NCBI GenBank assembly: GCA_964006375.1 | Contig: OZ023262.1 | Span: forward strand, 50,848,960-50,912,959 | DNA from: Tillus elongatus | Lineage: Eukaryota > Arthropoda > Insecta > Coleoptera > Cleridae | Direction of reading: 5' to 3' | DNA: 64,000 nucleotides | Shown: positions 49,061-61,103 of the stretch, piece after piece | Position numbering within the stretch: position 1 is the first letter of the stretch | Layout: the number at the start of each line of letters is the position of its first letter | Notes under the pieces: model-generated | Database searches by the model: none | Seen by the model: only the letters and a program-made list of their open reading frames with translations | Told to the model about the DNA's origin: nothing | Program-made: the position numbers and the translations under genes

Positions 49061-50780
49061 TTTTTTGAATAGCAACTCTACATTGTTTCATCACAATTCG
49101 ATGGATTACATTTTTCTGAATGCGGAGATACCCCATATGTATGGTCTAATATTACAGTTTTCAATACGTGGTGGAAATTTAATACCGGAATATTAAAACT
49201 AAACAGTTTAACCTGAAATTCAAATTTCGAAAGTAAACTTAATAAAAATGTCCCTTTCTTATAATAAATGTTCAAAATGTTCTCCATTCACTTGCGCACA
49301 ACGAAATAATCTGCTATGGAATTCTTCGCTGACTCTTATCTTAAATTTCTTATCTTGTCTGTTATCTAAAACGTACTTGGTATCATTAGTCGTTTCTTAT
49401 TAACTACCAATTTTTGCAGTGTGAAAGGTGAAATTTAACAGTTCTTTTTTGTTTTGTGGTTTATTGTGTTGAATGCATGGTCTCCTAATAAATTAGTCGT
49501 AATTTTGTTCCGATAATTTCAATTAATTTTTGGTCTAATAATGCGATACTTACCTGAAACTCTGCGAACAGAAATATTAACTATGATTGGGTATGGTGAT
49601 ATGTGTAGAGCACCGGAACAAGTTGTTAACTTATTTAATGAAAAACATCCAGATTTGCCCCCACTAACCCAGGGAACTCTGTCTAAGATACATTCGCAGT
49701 TTCGTGATTATGGACACGTTAAATCAATGCCTAGAAAACCCAAGTTTGTTGAAAAAGATGTAAAACTCAATATATAATTGGCTTTTCAAGAAGAACCAAC
49801 AACTTCTACCCATCAAGTTGCACGTGAAAATGATGTTAGTCAATCAACAGTTCTAAGGTGCCTCAAAAACGAGAAAATGTATCCCTATAAACTACAACAC
49901 GTTCAAGACGTTGATTCTGATAGAAGACTGCAATTTTGTGAACAACTGCTGGACATGTTACATAGAAATGTTATTTCTTCTGCTGACGTTCTGTTTGCCA
50001 ATGAAACAACATTTCTTTTGAATGACGATGTAAACAGGCAAAATTTCAGATACTGGGCTGCGTAAAACCCCACTGGATGCGACAAACACACACTCAGCGT
50101 CCTCAGAAGTTGAACGTTTGGGCTGGTATCATTGGTGATCACGTAGTTGGACCTATTGTTATAGAAAATCTAAACGGCCCAAGATATTTAGAAATGCTAA
50201 GAGAACAGGTTGTCCCAATGTTAGCAGAAATGTATCCAAAGGTATGATCTCAACAAGATCGTGTACCGCCCCTCTTTGCTCTTCAAGTACGGGAGTATTT
50301 ACACGAAGTCCTTCCACAAAGATGGATTGGACGAAGAGGTATCGTAGAAGGGGCCGCTAGATCACCAGATCTTACATATCTTGATTTCTTTTTATGGGGA
50401 TACCTTAAAAACAGAGTGTATAAAACGCAACCTGCTGATTTAGATGATTTGAAAATGAAAATAACAACAGAACTTAGGAACGTAACGCCTGACGTGTTGA
50501 ACAGAGTTAGGAAAGAATTCCAGAGCAGATTATTTCGTTGTGTGGAAGTGAATGGAAAGGATTTTAAACATTTATTATGAGAAAGGAACGTTTTTATTAA
50601 GTTTATTTTCGAAATTTGAATTTCAGGGTAAACAGTTTAGTTTTAATATTCCGGTATTAAATTTCCACCCTGTATTGAAAACTGTAATATTAGACCATAC
50701 ATATGGGGTAACTCCGTATTCAGAAAAATGTGATCCATCGAATTGCAATGAAAAAAATGTAGGGTTGCTATTAAAAAAAA
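49061..50780 (+). mobile_element. DD41D mariner-like element with long TIRs
   Basis: Left arm about 49061-49335 and right arm about 50513-50780 are inverted copies; outer ends carry AATAGCAACTCTACATTG on the left and AATGTAGGGTTGCTATT on the right. The arms extend past the transposase stop codon, so the left arm holds an inverted copy of the last ~20 codons. Confidence 0.75.
49541..50580 (+). pseudogene. DD41D mariner-like transposase, broken
   Basis: MRYLPETLRTEILTMIGYGD, VNLFNEKHPDLPPLTQGTLS (first HTH), a TAA at 49775, QVARENDVSQSTVLRCLKNE (second HTH), DVLFANETTFLLN, RYWAA then a stop and frame shift, LNVWAGIIGDHVVGP, a stop, QQDRVPPLF, RWIGRRG, SPDLTYLDFFLWGYLKNRVY, VNGKDFKHLL. The spacing of the last two Asp is 41. 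The first catalytic Asp is Asn (ANET in place of SDES), so it was dead even before the stops. Confidence 0.85.
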
Positions 50781-50789
50781 AACTCACCA

Positions 50790-51320
50790 TTGAATACCAA
50801 CAAAGTAAAATGTAATGATAGTACATTGACCATTACAAAGAAAACCCTGCCGAATGATGGCGACCTCAAATAAATTCCAACTTAACTGTAAGTAATTCTA
50901 AGGAGGTCGGGTTATAATTTAAAACCAGATTAATATCGATATGATTATCGTTTTCGAGGGTCTCTATTTTTACAGTTTTGTGTGGAAAGAATCCAAGGAT
51001 GTCATGATCAGCATTCATCTTGGTTGTTCTAAAACCGTTGACACACCTCGAAGCCAGATAATTCGTCAAGCTGTAAGTTACGGCAGTTTAACATTTGCTA
51101 ATTTTTTTGTTGCCGAATTTCATTCAAGTGTAATAATTATAATATCCGAGTCGTGTCTAAATATAATTTATTTTGTAGGCTAAATGCCGTGCAAAACTAT
51201 TGCCCTGAGCAAATGATAGATAAGTTAGTATACGAGGAGTGAGAAAAAACATAAATCATTAAACTCTTAAAATTATTCAAGACCACATGGGAATATAGGG
51301 AAAATTATTCTTGTGTTCGC
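50790..51320. other. Unassigned; one minus-strand frame
   Basis: The frame 50866-51069 (-) begins after a CTTACAG acceptor-like site and reads without stops for about 67 codons. No domain recognised. Confidence 0.35.
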
Positions 51321-51326
51321 CGTTTC

Positions 51327-51631
51327 GATGATCCAGTGGTAGAAAATGTACTTCTGAACGTAAGGAACCTGGATTCAACTCTCACTAGGGGGATCATTTA
51401 ACTTTTACAGTTCCCACTGCAAAATTAATATCTACCGAGGTTGTGACATTATGTTTAAACGAGTTGTGTTTTCTCCCCATCCATCCTTCGGAGGGGGTAA
51501 ATCCTCCGGTCCCATGTATCATGCGATGTTGGACACTTTAAAGATTTATACAATACTCACAGATTCGGCGAAATTTCCAGGATACTCATTGGTCATAGTC
51601 GCGGAAATAGACCGGCGCTAAAGAAACAAAA
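51327..51631 (+). repeat. tRNA-derived SINE, copy 2
   Basis: Box A-like CCAGTGGTAGAAAATG, box B-like GGATTCAACTC near 51372, body with CCTCCGGTCCCATGTATCAT and GCGATGTTGGACAC shared with copy 1, tail CTAAAGAAACAAAAG. It abuts a module TIR scrap (51635-51680). Confidence 0.75.
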
Positions 51632-52024
51632 GATTTCTGGATGTAGCAAGTGCGTTAAAGTAGCGAATTTTCATAAGTTTTGTAATACAGAACGTAACTT
51701 GCCTTTAACATTGGACCTGCTTAAACGAATGTATGTTAAATTCAGTCTGTGGGTGATGGATTGACTTCCATTTAAGATGAAAACACCGCTGTAACTTTTG
51801 TATCTATAATTCAATTTTGATGAACAAAAGATATAAGATCAAAACCCCATAAATGCTATGAATTTTTTCTCTATGTCATCTAACCAAGCCCTGCCTACTA
51901 ATGCAGTTTCTCTATGTCAAAAAACGAGGACAAGGGTTAAGCCCAATTTGAGGAAGAAAATAAGTACGCCATTGCATTCGTCATCCCTCAAAATGGATAT
52001 ATACCAATAACATCTTTTAAACGA

Positions 52025-52065
52025 CCTGACGATCGTTTCACTAACAGAGTTAGCGTAATCAGAGG
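52025..52065 (-). ncRNA. Hammerhead-like motif, type A
   Basis: Minus strand: CCT, CTGATTA, C, GCTAAC / GTTAGT, GAAA, CGATCGTC, AGG; one change in the first box. Confidence 0.45.
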
Positions 52066-52167
52066 AAAATTCTAACTAATTTCTACTACAACACCATCTA
52101 TTTATATTGGTTCTCAGATAAGTACACTTTGAGAACACCCAAATCACCACAACACATATTTCAGAGA

Positions 52168-52209
52168 CCTTACGATCGTTTCGTTGACAAAGTCAACATC
52201 TTCAGAGGA
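52168..52209 (-). ncRNA. Hammerhead-like ribozyme motif, type A variant
   Basis: Minus strand: CCT, CTGAAGA (intact), extra T, stem GTTGAC / GTCAAC with loop TTT, GAAA, CGATCGTA, AGG. Stem II differs from the other copies on both strands yet still pairs, which is covariation. The cleavage triplet is GTA instead of GTC. Confidence 0.55.
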
Positions 52210-52250
52210 AGAAAACTTCTAACATAAAAAACTAGATCCCGTATATTTAT

Positions 52251-52799
52251 ATCGTGTCAAGGTAAACGAACTAGTCCGAAGTAAAGTTGTCGTCCAAGAA
52301 CGATCGTTTGTTTATTGCGCAATGAGACAGGTCGGAGACCTGCTTTGATCTTTTGGTCGACAAATTTATGACCCTTATCTAATATAGGTTTAAAAGGAAC
52401 CAGAGTTCTTTAAAGAATCAGCACGTTTCCTTTCGATCTAGAAATTTACTATGTGGATATTGGTTCATGCCGATAAAGACATCTGGTGAGATAAACAACA
52501 TAAACTCACCCATCTCTTTTGAAAATAGCAAACCAAAAACCCAGATGTCTGCCTCACCGTGTTAACTTTATCACATAGTTGGTTCTCAGGCAGATAACGA
52601 TACCAAGAGGGAGATCTAAGTCGCAGGCTCATTTTCTTTGTATTGTACCTTTTATTTCCGGACGAGGTATTTGAACTTCTTTTACTGCTTTACCTGAAAG
52701 GTTTCGGAATGTTTATCTGATTCAAATACAGAGCGCACACAGAGGGACTTGAGATCAGTGGCACCGCTCGATTTAAGGAACTTGTGTTTTTTATTGCTC
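52251..52799. other. No recognised feature
   Basis: Probably Penelope terminal or internal sequence by position; no motif seen. Confidence 0.35.
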
Positions 52800-53458
52800 T
52801 AGAAATATAAATACTTTCATACCCATCAAGCATCGCTTTCTGTCTAATATTTTTGATAATTTTCAGATTTTCCTTATTGATGTCGTGGTTATTATCTCAA
52901 ATATGTTGTGCCACGCATGACTTGTCTATACTACCGTATCTCAAATGTGCAAGATGTTCACGAAATCTAGTCCCTACGGTTCTCTTAGTCTGCCCAACGT
53001 ATTTAATATTACAATCTTTACAACCTATCTCATAGATACCAGACATTTTAGTGGCTTTATCTTTATCTTTCGTATTACCTAACAAATTTCTTAATTTATT
53101 TTTTTGTCGAAAAAGTTAGCTGCAAATCGGCTTTCTTAAAAATGCTCTTGAGACCCCTTGTGATACGCGGTTCAAAAGGTAGGCAAACAAATTTTTTCTC
53201 TATTTTATCTTTCCTAAATGCCGTGCATTCCGTTAACATTTTCTTTGTTCTGTGTCTATTAATTAATTTTTCCACTAAGCAATCCAAATATCCGTCATAT
53301 TTAGCCACATTTTTGATGTACTCTAATTCTATACTATATCAACTCTTACTTAAGAGAAAATTTATCAATCTATTTACTAAGAAACTTAAACCGGCCGTTT
53401 TTTGTGCAAACGTATGATGTGAGTGATTTGGAATCTAACTTAGAGTGGTGGTTTCCTT
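52800..53458 (-). pseudogene. Penelope-like element: RT end, linker, GIY-YIG endonuclease
   Basis: Minus reading: ETTTLS, FAQKTAGLSFLVNRLINF, then IELEYIKNVAKYDGYLDCLV (IKN motif), INRHRTKKMLTECTAFRKDK, PFEPRITRGLKSIFKKADLQ, a shift, then MSGIYEIGCKDCNIKYVGQT (52990-53049), RFREHLAHLRYGSIDKSCVA, a stop in the HIWDNN region, ENLKIIKNIRQ. Better preserved than the other copies but still broken and lacking the RT catalytic core. The codons at its C-terminus (GAAAGTATTTATATTTC) are the unexpanded counterpart of the (TA)n at 31439. Confidence 0.85.
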
Positions 53459-53479
53459 AATACGCCAATTTCCAATGCA

Positions 53480-53650
53480 GATCAGCCTACGAAATAATTG
53501 TGTGGGGAAGTAGTCCGAGTATATTGGAAATCTAAGTGATGCAAAAAAGGGCGGTACGAATCCTGTGTTCAGTTGACAATCTAACTAGCTGCCGGCCGCT
53601 TCATAAACAGACAAATATACTTATCATCGTTTCGGTGTACAGTGCGCAAC
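53480..53650 (+). pseudogene. LINE reverse transcriptase C-terminal scrap
   Basis: YEIIVWGSSPSILEI, a stop, MQKRAVRILCSVDNLTSCRP and HKQTNILIIVSVY form the thumb region of a Jockey/CR1-type LINE, distinct from the family at 1-2.5 kb. Confidence 0.7.
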
Positions 53651-54130
53651 AAATGTATGGGCCGGGACTTACAAAATCTAAAGTAAGCGGCCAAAAAAAT
53701 TGACATTTGATATGCGCATATGTGACGTATTTTCGCATATTATGACGTGATTTCTAAGTATTTGCCCCTTTTATTACAGAATATACAGTGTGTAGGTCGT
53801 TTTTTTTTTAATGGTAACAGGGCCAGTAATTGTTAATTTCTGAAAGTACAATCTTTTCTGCTTCTAACAATGTATCACAAGATGGGGGTTGCATAAGAAA
53901 AAATCACAGAAAGAAATTAAATGTGAAGTAAGACACGAATACGAACTGGACAATAATTATCCGTATTTTCCCTAAATATTTTAACTTTTAAATTTTTTGT
54001 TGTTGTCTACAAACATTAGTTGTTGGGGTATAAAAACAAAAAACTAAGTTTCCAAATTTTTATTTTTATTGAAACATAAATAAATGTAAAAAACTAAATC
54101 ATCTCTAGTTAGTTTGAAACAATCGCATCA
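53651..54130. other. No recognised feature
   Basis: Nothing identified. Confidence 0.4.
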
Positions 54131-54138
54131 GATAATTG

Positions 54139-54534
54139 TTATACCAAATGTTCAAACTGTTGGCCTTCTGCTGCAACACAATAGCCTAATCTGTCCATAA
54201 AAGAATGCAATGAATTAAAAAAAAATATTTGCTTGTTGGTATTAATATCATGTATTTCCTCGGAAATTCGATTTTTCAAATCATCAAGATCATTTGGCTT
54301 ACTTTTGTAAACCTTGGTCTTGAGGTATCCCCACAAGAAAAAATCTAACGGAGTTAGATCTGGCGATGTAGCCGGCCACTCCAATTGACCTCTTCTACCA
54401 ATCCATCGTCCAGGAAAGATATCATTTAATAATTCACGCACATTTTTCGCATAATGTGGTTCTGCACCGTCTTGTTGGAACCAAATTCTTTCATGAATGT
54501 TTCCATTGTTTCCTGTATGTATCAAAATCGGCAA
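54139..54534 (-). pseudogene. DD41D mariner-like transposase, C-terminal third
   Basis: ERIWFQQDGAEPHYAKNVRE (second Asp), GRWIGRRGQLEWPATSPDLT and PLDFFLWGYLKTKVY (third Asp, spacing 41), ending AAEGQQFEHLV at a stop. The frame is intact, but the HTH and first Asp are missing. It is a different lineage from the 49 and 55 kb copies. Confidence 0.85.
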
Positions 54535-54764
54535 TACAATAGGTCTTATGTGACTTGTGCCGTATTATGTAACATAATCTAGAAGGTTGAATCCTAAATA
54601 GTTTGATAATCTTACACAAAATTCAGTAAACTTCAAATTTTGACGTACCAAACGTAAATTCTTTTTGCTCTTCTATTTCTCACCTTCTAACACTTACATT
54701 TTTTCTACTATATTTGTTATACCGGTAACCAAATTGATGCCTGCTTCCATTAAATATACATATT

Positions 54765-54822
54765 TCTTATTAAAAACATTGTACACTTCCCTAACGCAAT
54801 TGCTGCGTCTAGACTTTTTTTT
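54765..54822 (+). repeat. Module terminal scrap
   Basis: CCCTAACGCAATTGCTGCGTCTAGAC is a diverged right TIR; upstream GTAACCAAATTGATGCCTGC is module interior. Confidence 0.5.
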
Positions 54823-55031
54823 ATTTTGTCGCGCATTTCATTTTGTTTGCGTTTTTACGTTTTCGATATTTTAATTTTGTTTAATTAGTATTATTATTTT
54901 ATTAGGTTTTTGTTAGTGAATTTTCGTAGAAAAAATTCACTAATGGAAAGATCCCGACTTTTGAATTTTGAAAAATTTTTTGCAAATGAGCGCGAACTAG
55001 GACCCCTAGAACCCATATCCGGTGTCAGTTT

Positions 55032-55033
<2 letters not shown>

Positions 55034-55120
<87 letters not shown>
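55034..55120. repeat. (TA)n microsatellite, left of mariner
   Basis: Array of copy L up to the mariner end. Confidence 0.95.
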
Positions 55121-55125
<5 letters not shown>

Positions 55126-55539
55126 GGTCGCTGATAAGTCTGGAAACGGTCGATTATCCGGGAAAATATACAAGGTGTCGAAAAAAGTTTTATACAAAAG
55201 TTTTTGGGTTCTTCAATGTCTACTAGGCGGTGATAATTTTATTTATACAGGGTTGGTCATACAGGCGTGGCACACCAATATTAATTTTTTTTTAATGGAA
55301 CACCCTATATATTATTCGATATTTCAATCCTTCTCTTAATTTTGAGCAACATTTATGAGAAACATAATGTACCTAAACTCAATCGTTTCCGGGTAAAAAA
55401 ATAAATAAAAATAAACGCTACTGTTTTTAAAATCTATTGGATGAAGAACAAAAATAAATGAAAAGTAGAATATCTCTTGAAAACAATCTGTGAGTGTGAA
55501 AAGAACCGGTTGCGATGTTTTTAACATTGTTTGGAATCC
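55121..55539 (+). repeat. Left terminal inverted repeat
   Basis: Pairs with 56777-57194. Contains an internal mariner-like phrase TACAGGGTTGGTCATACAGG near 55247. Confidence 0.9.
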
Positions 55540-55681
55540 CAAGATAAGATAAGATGCCCATAAGAAACGCAGTATTATTCTTTTGTTTTAAAATGTTTCC
55601 AGGACAACGAATGTCAAACATTCATTCAGTGTCAACAGTTTTGAAACATTAGTAATTTAGTGTCAACAGTTTTTGTGCAAA

Positions 55682-56776
55682 ATGGCAAGTTTAAGTGAAA
55701 CCGAACGTATCGAAATTTTAATGATGATAGGGTACGGTGATAGAACACGAAGTTTTGCTCAAGTGGTGATTATGTTCAATGAGTTGCATCCTGAGCGGGA
55801 ATCGATCTCCAAATCCACAGTTTCGAAAACTTTGCATCGTTTTCACGAAACTGGCGGTATCAAGGATAAACCTAGAACTGGAAGGCCAGTAACCGTTACA
55901 AATGAAGAAAATTCTTTGAATGTAATATTGGATGTGGTGAAAAATCCGAAAACTTCGGCACAGCAATTGGCTTTAAATCACAATATGAGTCGATATTCAA
56001 TTCAAAAGATTACGAAGCGGGAAAAGTTCCGTCCATATAAAATTCATTTATTGCAAGAACTGAGTGAAGACGATTTTGATCGCAGAATCGAGTTCTGTGA
56101 ACTTATTATGGAGAAGTTACGCCAAAATTTTAACTTTGCCAACCACATTTTGTTTTCCGACGAATCTACATTTTGATTGAATGGACAAGTCAACCGACAC
56201 AACTGTAGGTACTGGTCAGACGAAAACCCACATTGGATGGAACAAATTCACACCCAAAGACCGCAAAAAGTAAATGTTTGGTGTGCTATTATTGGTGGAC
56301 ATATCATAGGACCTTATTTTATACACGGTAATTTGAACTCTGCTCGATATTTGACACTTTTGCAAGAATCAATTGTTCCAGACGTTAGTCGATTATTTCC
56401 GAACAATAACGACCCAAATCTACCAGCGGAAGAAATATGGTTTCAGCAGGATTGGGCACCCCCTCATTTTGGAATTGAGGTACGGGAATATCTGAATCAA
56501 ACCTTTCCTGGCAGATGGATAGGGCGCAGGGGAACTATTGAATGGCCAGCTAGGTCTCCCGACATGACGCCGCTTGACTTTTTTTTGTGGGGTCATGTAA
56601 AAAATTTAATTTACCAAAATAGACCGCAGAATATTGAAGAGTTGCAAGCAAGGATTGTGCATGAAATTAATAACATTCCTCAAAACGCTCTTGTAAATGC
56701 AGTGCAATGTTTTGTTAAGCGAATTCATTATTGTCAGGAGGTCAATGGAGAACACTTTGAACATCTTATAAAATAG
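55682..56776 (+). pseudogene. DD41D mariner transposase, full length with one in-frame stop
   Basis: MASLSETERIEILMMIGYGD begins at 55682 (an upstream ATG at 55673 is in frame, but the downstream one gives the family-like start). First HTH ISKSTVSKTLHRFHETGG, GRP linker RTGRPVTV, second HTH QQLALNHNMSRYSIQKI, FSDESTF (first Asp), then TGA at 56174-56176, VNRHNCRYWSDEN, VNVWCAIIGGHIIGPYF, WFQQDWAPPHF (second Asp), GRWIGRRGTIEWPARSPDMT and PLDFFLWG (third Asp), ending GEHFEHLIK. Residues between second and third Asp: 41. About 365 codons, full length. Besides the stop, the usual QQDGAPPH is QQDWAPPH. Transposases of this group cut and paste at TA dinucleotides. Confidence 0.93.
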
Positions 56777-57290
<514 letters not shown>

Positions 57291-57625
57291 TATCACACCG
57301 ATAACTCAAAAAATAATGGGCCGATTTTAATAAAATTTGGCATGTACCTTCCTCTTGTAAATAGCTTGGATAAGTTCGTTAGTCAGGAAAATCGGACGAG
57401 GTTTTCCGGGAAAATGTTGAGTTTTCATTCGAAAAAAATTTTTATCTAAATAAATAAAAAAGCTATGATAACCAAATTTGGTGGGTAGGTTTACGATATA
57501 AAAAGTAAACTATACGCAAAAATTCAGATTTATATGTTACAAGAAAAAAAACTTATAATAAAATATTTGGTGCCAGATCATTTCTATGAAAATTCACTAC
57601 CATAACGCACTTGCTGCGTTTTTGA

Positions 57626-58275
57626 GTTTTTTGTTTGTAATCTTATTACCAATCTATTGACGAGGATTTGCAGTTTTTATGCCTAATAAAGCTTAATTGT
57701 GTATCGATATATCAATCTGACTTTTCTATCGATACTCTCATCAACATTGCTCCTCATAAATTGTTTTTTTTAAAATTATTTCCGCTTGTGACCTTTAATC
57801 AGTAAACTCTTTTAGTAGAAAAGCGAACGCTTTCAGCGTTAAATTATCAAATTACCCACTGTCGAACAGTTCAGCTGGCCATGTGTTCTCGATGCGGCTT
57901 TACATACCTTTAATATGTGGACCTGGTAGATCAGGTACGTGCCTATGCCAATATCAAAAATATTGTGTTCCTTTCACTTCTGTTCACAAATGTTTAGTCA
58001 TTTTTATATTCCTTATTTTATTGCATAAGCGATAGCTATTCTCGTTTTTTATGCTTGCGCAATAACGTCTAAAAATAGAAATAAATGTCCTTATTCAGTG
58101 TATGTGCCAATTTTCTCTATGTCTTTAAATGAATAGTTACAACCCATACATAAAATTTCCAAGTAATAAATGTATAAAACCTCACACAAGATAATACGTT
58201 ATTGTCTTCGTATATAAACAAAGATCCTGTCTGATAATAAAATGACTGATTCGAGTGCGTCACATGTAGTAGGTA
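57626..58275. other. No recognised feature
   Basis: Nothing identified. Confidence 0.4.
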
Positions 58276-58279
58276 TTTA

Positions 58280-58994
58280 CGAGGCTTGTTCAATTGAAAC
58301 ACATCTTTGGTTCAAAAAATATATTGGCAAATATATTTACAAATAATTACCACTATTATTAAGGCACATATCCCATTGTTTCATTCTTAATGAATTCTTG
58401 TGGCTGCTGCTCTAAGAATTCTTTTACGGCATTTTGTACTTCTTCGTCCGAAAATTACCTTTTAACGCCTTTTGCTGTAACCCAGTTTGTTTGTGTACGA
58501 TACTATGGACAGATCCTATACTCAGACCAACATTTTCTGAAATTGCTCTGATTGACATTCGACGATTTTCTCTAATCAGGCCTTCTACGCATGCCACATT
58601 CCTGTCTGTTGATGCAGTACTCAATGCACCTGGTCGCGGCTTATCTTTCGTCTCCTCTCTTCCACTCTTAAATTTTCGACACCATTCCTTGACAGTTGGA
58701 TACGCCAAACATGCGTTTCCATACACTGCTTGCATTCGAGTATGAATTTGCAATGGTTGCAAACCTTCAGCACACAAAAATTAAATAACCGCACGCTGAT
58801 CATATTTGGACGGATTGTTAACAACAAACGCCATTTTAAAGTCACAATACTTAGAATCGCTGTCAAATACAAATGATAGGAACTGATCAGTGTGATGGTT
58901 ACAAACAGGCCTAACATAGCAAAACGTCAGTTGAGTGATTAACTGTTTCCAGTGCTGACCTGACCAAAGATGGGTTTCAATTGAACAAGCCTCG
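58280..58994 (-). mobile_element. Internally deleted mariner element (715 bp)
   Basis: TIRs: left CGAGGCTTGTTCAATTGAAA (58280), right TTTCAATTGAACAAGCCTCG (to 58994), both flanked by TA. Typical mariners are about 1.3 kb; here the catalytic core has been lost. It could be mobilised only by a transposase from elsewhere. Confidence 0.9.
58340..58834 (-). pseudogene. Mariner transposase: N-terminus joined to C-terminus
   Basis: MAFVVNNPSKYDQRAVI, a stop at the next codon, then LQPLQIHTRMQAVYGNACLA, TVKEWCRKFKSGREETKDKP, NRRMSIRAISENVGLSIGSV (HTH region) up to KALKGNF. There, near 58450, the reading changes frame directly to FSDEEVQNAVKEFLEQQPQE, the C-terminal end of the same kind of transposase. 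The stretch that would hold all three catalytic Asp is missing. This is a classical mariner lineage, different from the DD41D copies. Confidence 0.85.
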
Positions 58995-59289
58995 TAGTAT
59001 TTATCATGACTTATTAATTAAAAAGTCTGGACGGCACAAGTGCGTTATAAGTGAATTTTCATAGAAATGGTGTACCAATTTTTTTGTACACAAATTATAT
59101 ATCCACCTGGAAAAATAATATTTGTGTGTAATATTTAACAGATTTTGTTTACCACACAAATAATTTGGTTTTGCGCCAATCTCTCATCACCAGTGGCATC
59201 CAATTTTTTTTTCTTTAAACGCCTATAACATTTTACTTTCAACTTGGAGATCTAGATTATGGTATATCGCGTACTTTGTAGTAAATTTT

Positions 59290-59541
<252 letters not shown>

Positions 59542-60261
59542 AGGCGTGGCCCACCACAAACGCCACGGGCTCTCGCGTCTATATTTTTCTTTCGAATTTA
59601 TTTCAAACGGAGATTGTGTAGGTTGAAAAATACTACAACCTAAAGTTATTTTCAAATATACAGGTGATCCAAAAAAGTGTGATACCTCAAACTTATGTTT
59701 CTTTTTATGGAACAGCCGGTATTTCACAACGTATTCTGTGGGGAAAAATAAGGTTCACTTACTTCAAGGATACCTATACCTAGCTATTACGGTTTCCCAG
59801 ATGTCTTGATTTTTCGACGAATGTGAGGTTTTCGAAAAAACATCTTATCTCCATTGTCAGATGATATCGTAAAAACACTCACTAGCTTTTGATGGTGGAT
59901 TTGGTATTTCATCAACTATTGTAGTCAATATTTAGCAATACTCTACAGGGCGTTCAAAATTCAAGTTTTATTATAGGCACATTTAAAGCAGATTATTTCA
60001 AATGGAACACCTATATTTTTTTGCTGCATTTCATAGAGAACATAATTCCCTTTCCTATGATACTAGGGTTTCATAAACCCAAGTGTAGCGGTTCTAGCGC
60101 TATTCACACTTTTATTATTGTTTTTGCATACATAAGAATTTTCATTTTTAACAACAAATTTAATTTGCTTTGTTTGAAATTCAATCCTGAAACTAATCCA
60201 AGGTAAAGAAATGATAAAAACAAGAACAGAAAAACCAAGAGTAATTACAATAAACATAGTT
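59542..60261 (-). repeat. Probable mariner terminal region
   Basis: CAGGCGTGGCCCACC at the array edge and CAGGTGATCCAAAAAAGTG near 59661 resemble mariner ends; the region lies 3' of the transposase scrap at 60262. Confidence 0.45.
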
Positions 60262-60487
60262 CTACAAATGTTCAAACTGACGTCCATCCTGTTCAATGCA
60301 TACTTGTAGCCTTTGTTCAAAGGTCCGCTTGACATTGAGCAACATTTGCGGCGATATGGTATTGAAAGCATTCCATATGCGTTGTTCTATGTCATCTTGT
60401 GTGGTCGGAGGCATTTTATATACGATACTCTTATCATGCCCCCACAAGAAAAAATCAAGACATGTTAGCTCTGGCGATCTGGCTGGA
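60262..60487 (-). pseudogene. DD41D mariner-like transposase, C-terminal scrap
   Basis: RSPELTCLDFFLWGHDKSIV, then QDDIEQRIWNAFNTISPQML and EQDGRQFEHL at a stop. SPD has become SPE. It joins the gypsy remnant near 60480 within a stretch (CCAGCCAGATCG) that both readings share. Confidence 0.8.
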
Positions 60488-60917
60488 CCACCTTCATCTT
60501 GCTCTTCGGGCTCCTCTGAATGCGGTAGACAACGTCATTGAACCTTTTGACCACCTTATAAAGACCTCCCCATAATTTCTGTAGTTTCGGTGAATGTCCC
60601 TTGCGTCGTACTGGATTGTAGAACCACGCACGATCTCCTTCTTTAAAACCAGCTGAATTAGCTCGCACGTCATAATGGCTCTTGATGCGGTCGCTTTCTA
60701 TTCGTATATGCATTCCGACAACAAAGTTGATGGTTTTCCATCTCGTCAATATGTCAGAGCTTTCAGAAGTTCTTACGTGGTACTGGTTCTTCCGTGTAGT
60801 TGCTCTCGTTCTGGTGTTTCTACTTGCAAAAATATCTCGGCGGGCCCTATTCACCCTGTCGACATCGGCTCTCTTCCAACAAATGTGTGCACAGACCTTT
60901 TTCTGGGTTGGCTTCAC
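60470..60917 (-). pseudogene. Ty3/gypsy integrase C-terminal region
   Basis: KSHYDVRANSAGFKEGDRAW, FYNPVRRKGHSPKLQKLWGG and LYKVVKRFNDVVYRIQRSPK match the chromodomain-less C-terminus of Ty3/gypsy integrases, ending KMKVVQPDRQS. The catalytic DDE core is absent. The protease reading follows upstream with RT and RNase H missing, so an internal deletion links pol ends. Confidence 0.85.
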
Positions 60918-61103
60918 ATTTACACCCTTCGTCTTGTATTTCTCTCATACTTTCTTCTCCACTTGCTTCTGGCTGAGTAACTGGGTCGTCTATTCCTTTC
61001 ACAGCTCTCTTCACTGGAATGGAACTTTCACGGCAGGCGTTGCTATTGTCCTCTATGGTGATTTCCGCACTACCAGGTTACTGCTAGGCGACATTATTAT
61101 TTC

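Larger units (their letters stand above)
51990..52250 (-). repeat. Tandem Penelope-like terminal segments, type A
   Basis: Two hammerhead-like motifs 145 bp apart with the AAATCACCACAACACA phrase between them, downstream of the Penelope gene at 52800-53458 on the same strand. Confidence 0.65.

Noticed and set aside
55336..55542. Conserved small protein repeated at 56788-56979
   Set aside because: Both frames are the two arms of the mariner TIR, so identity reflects DNA duplication rather than coding.
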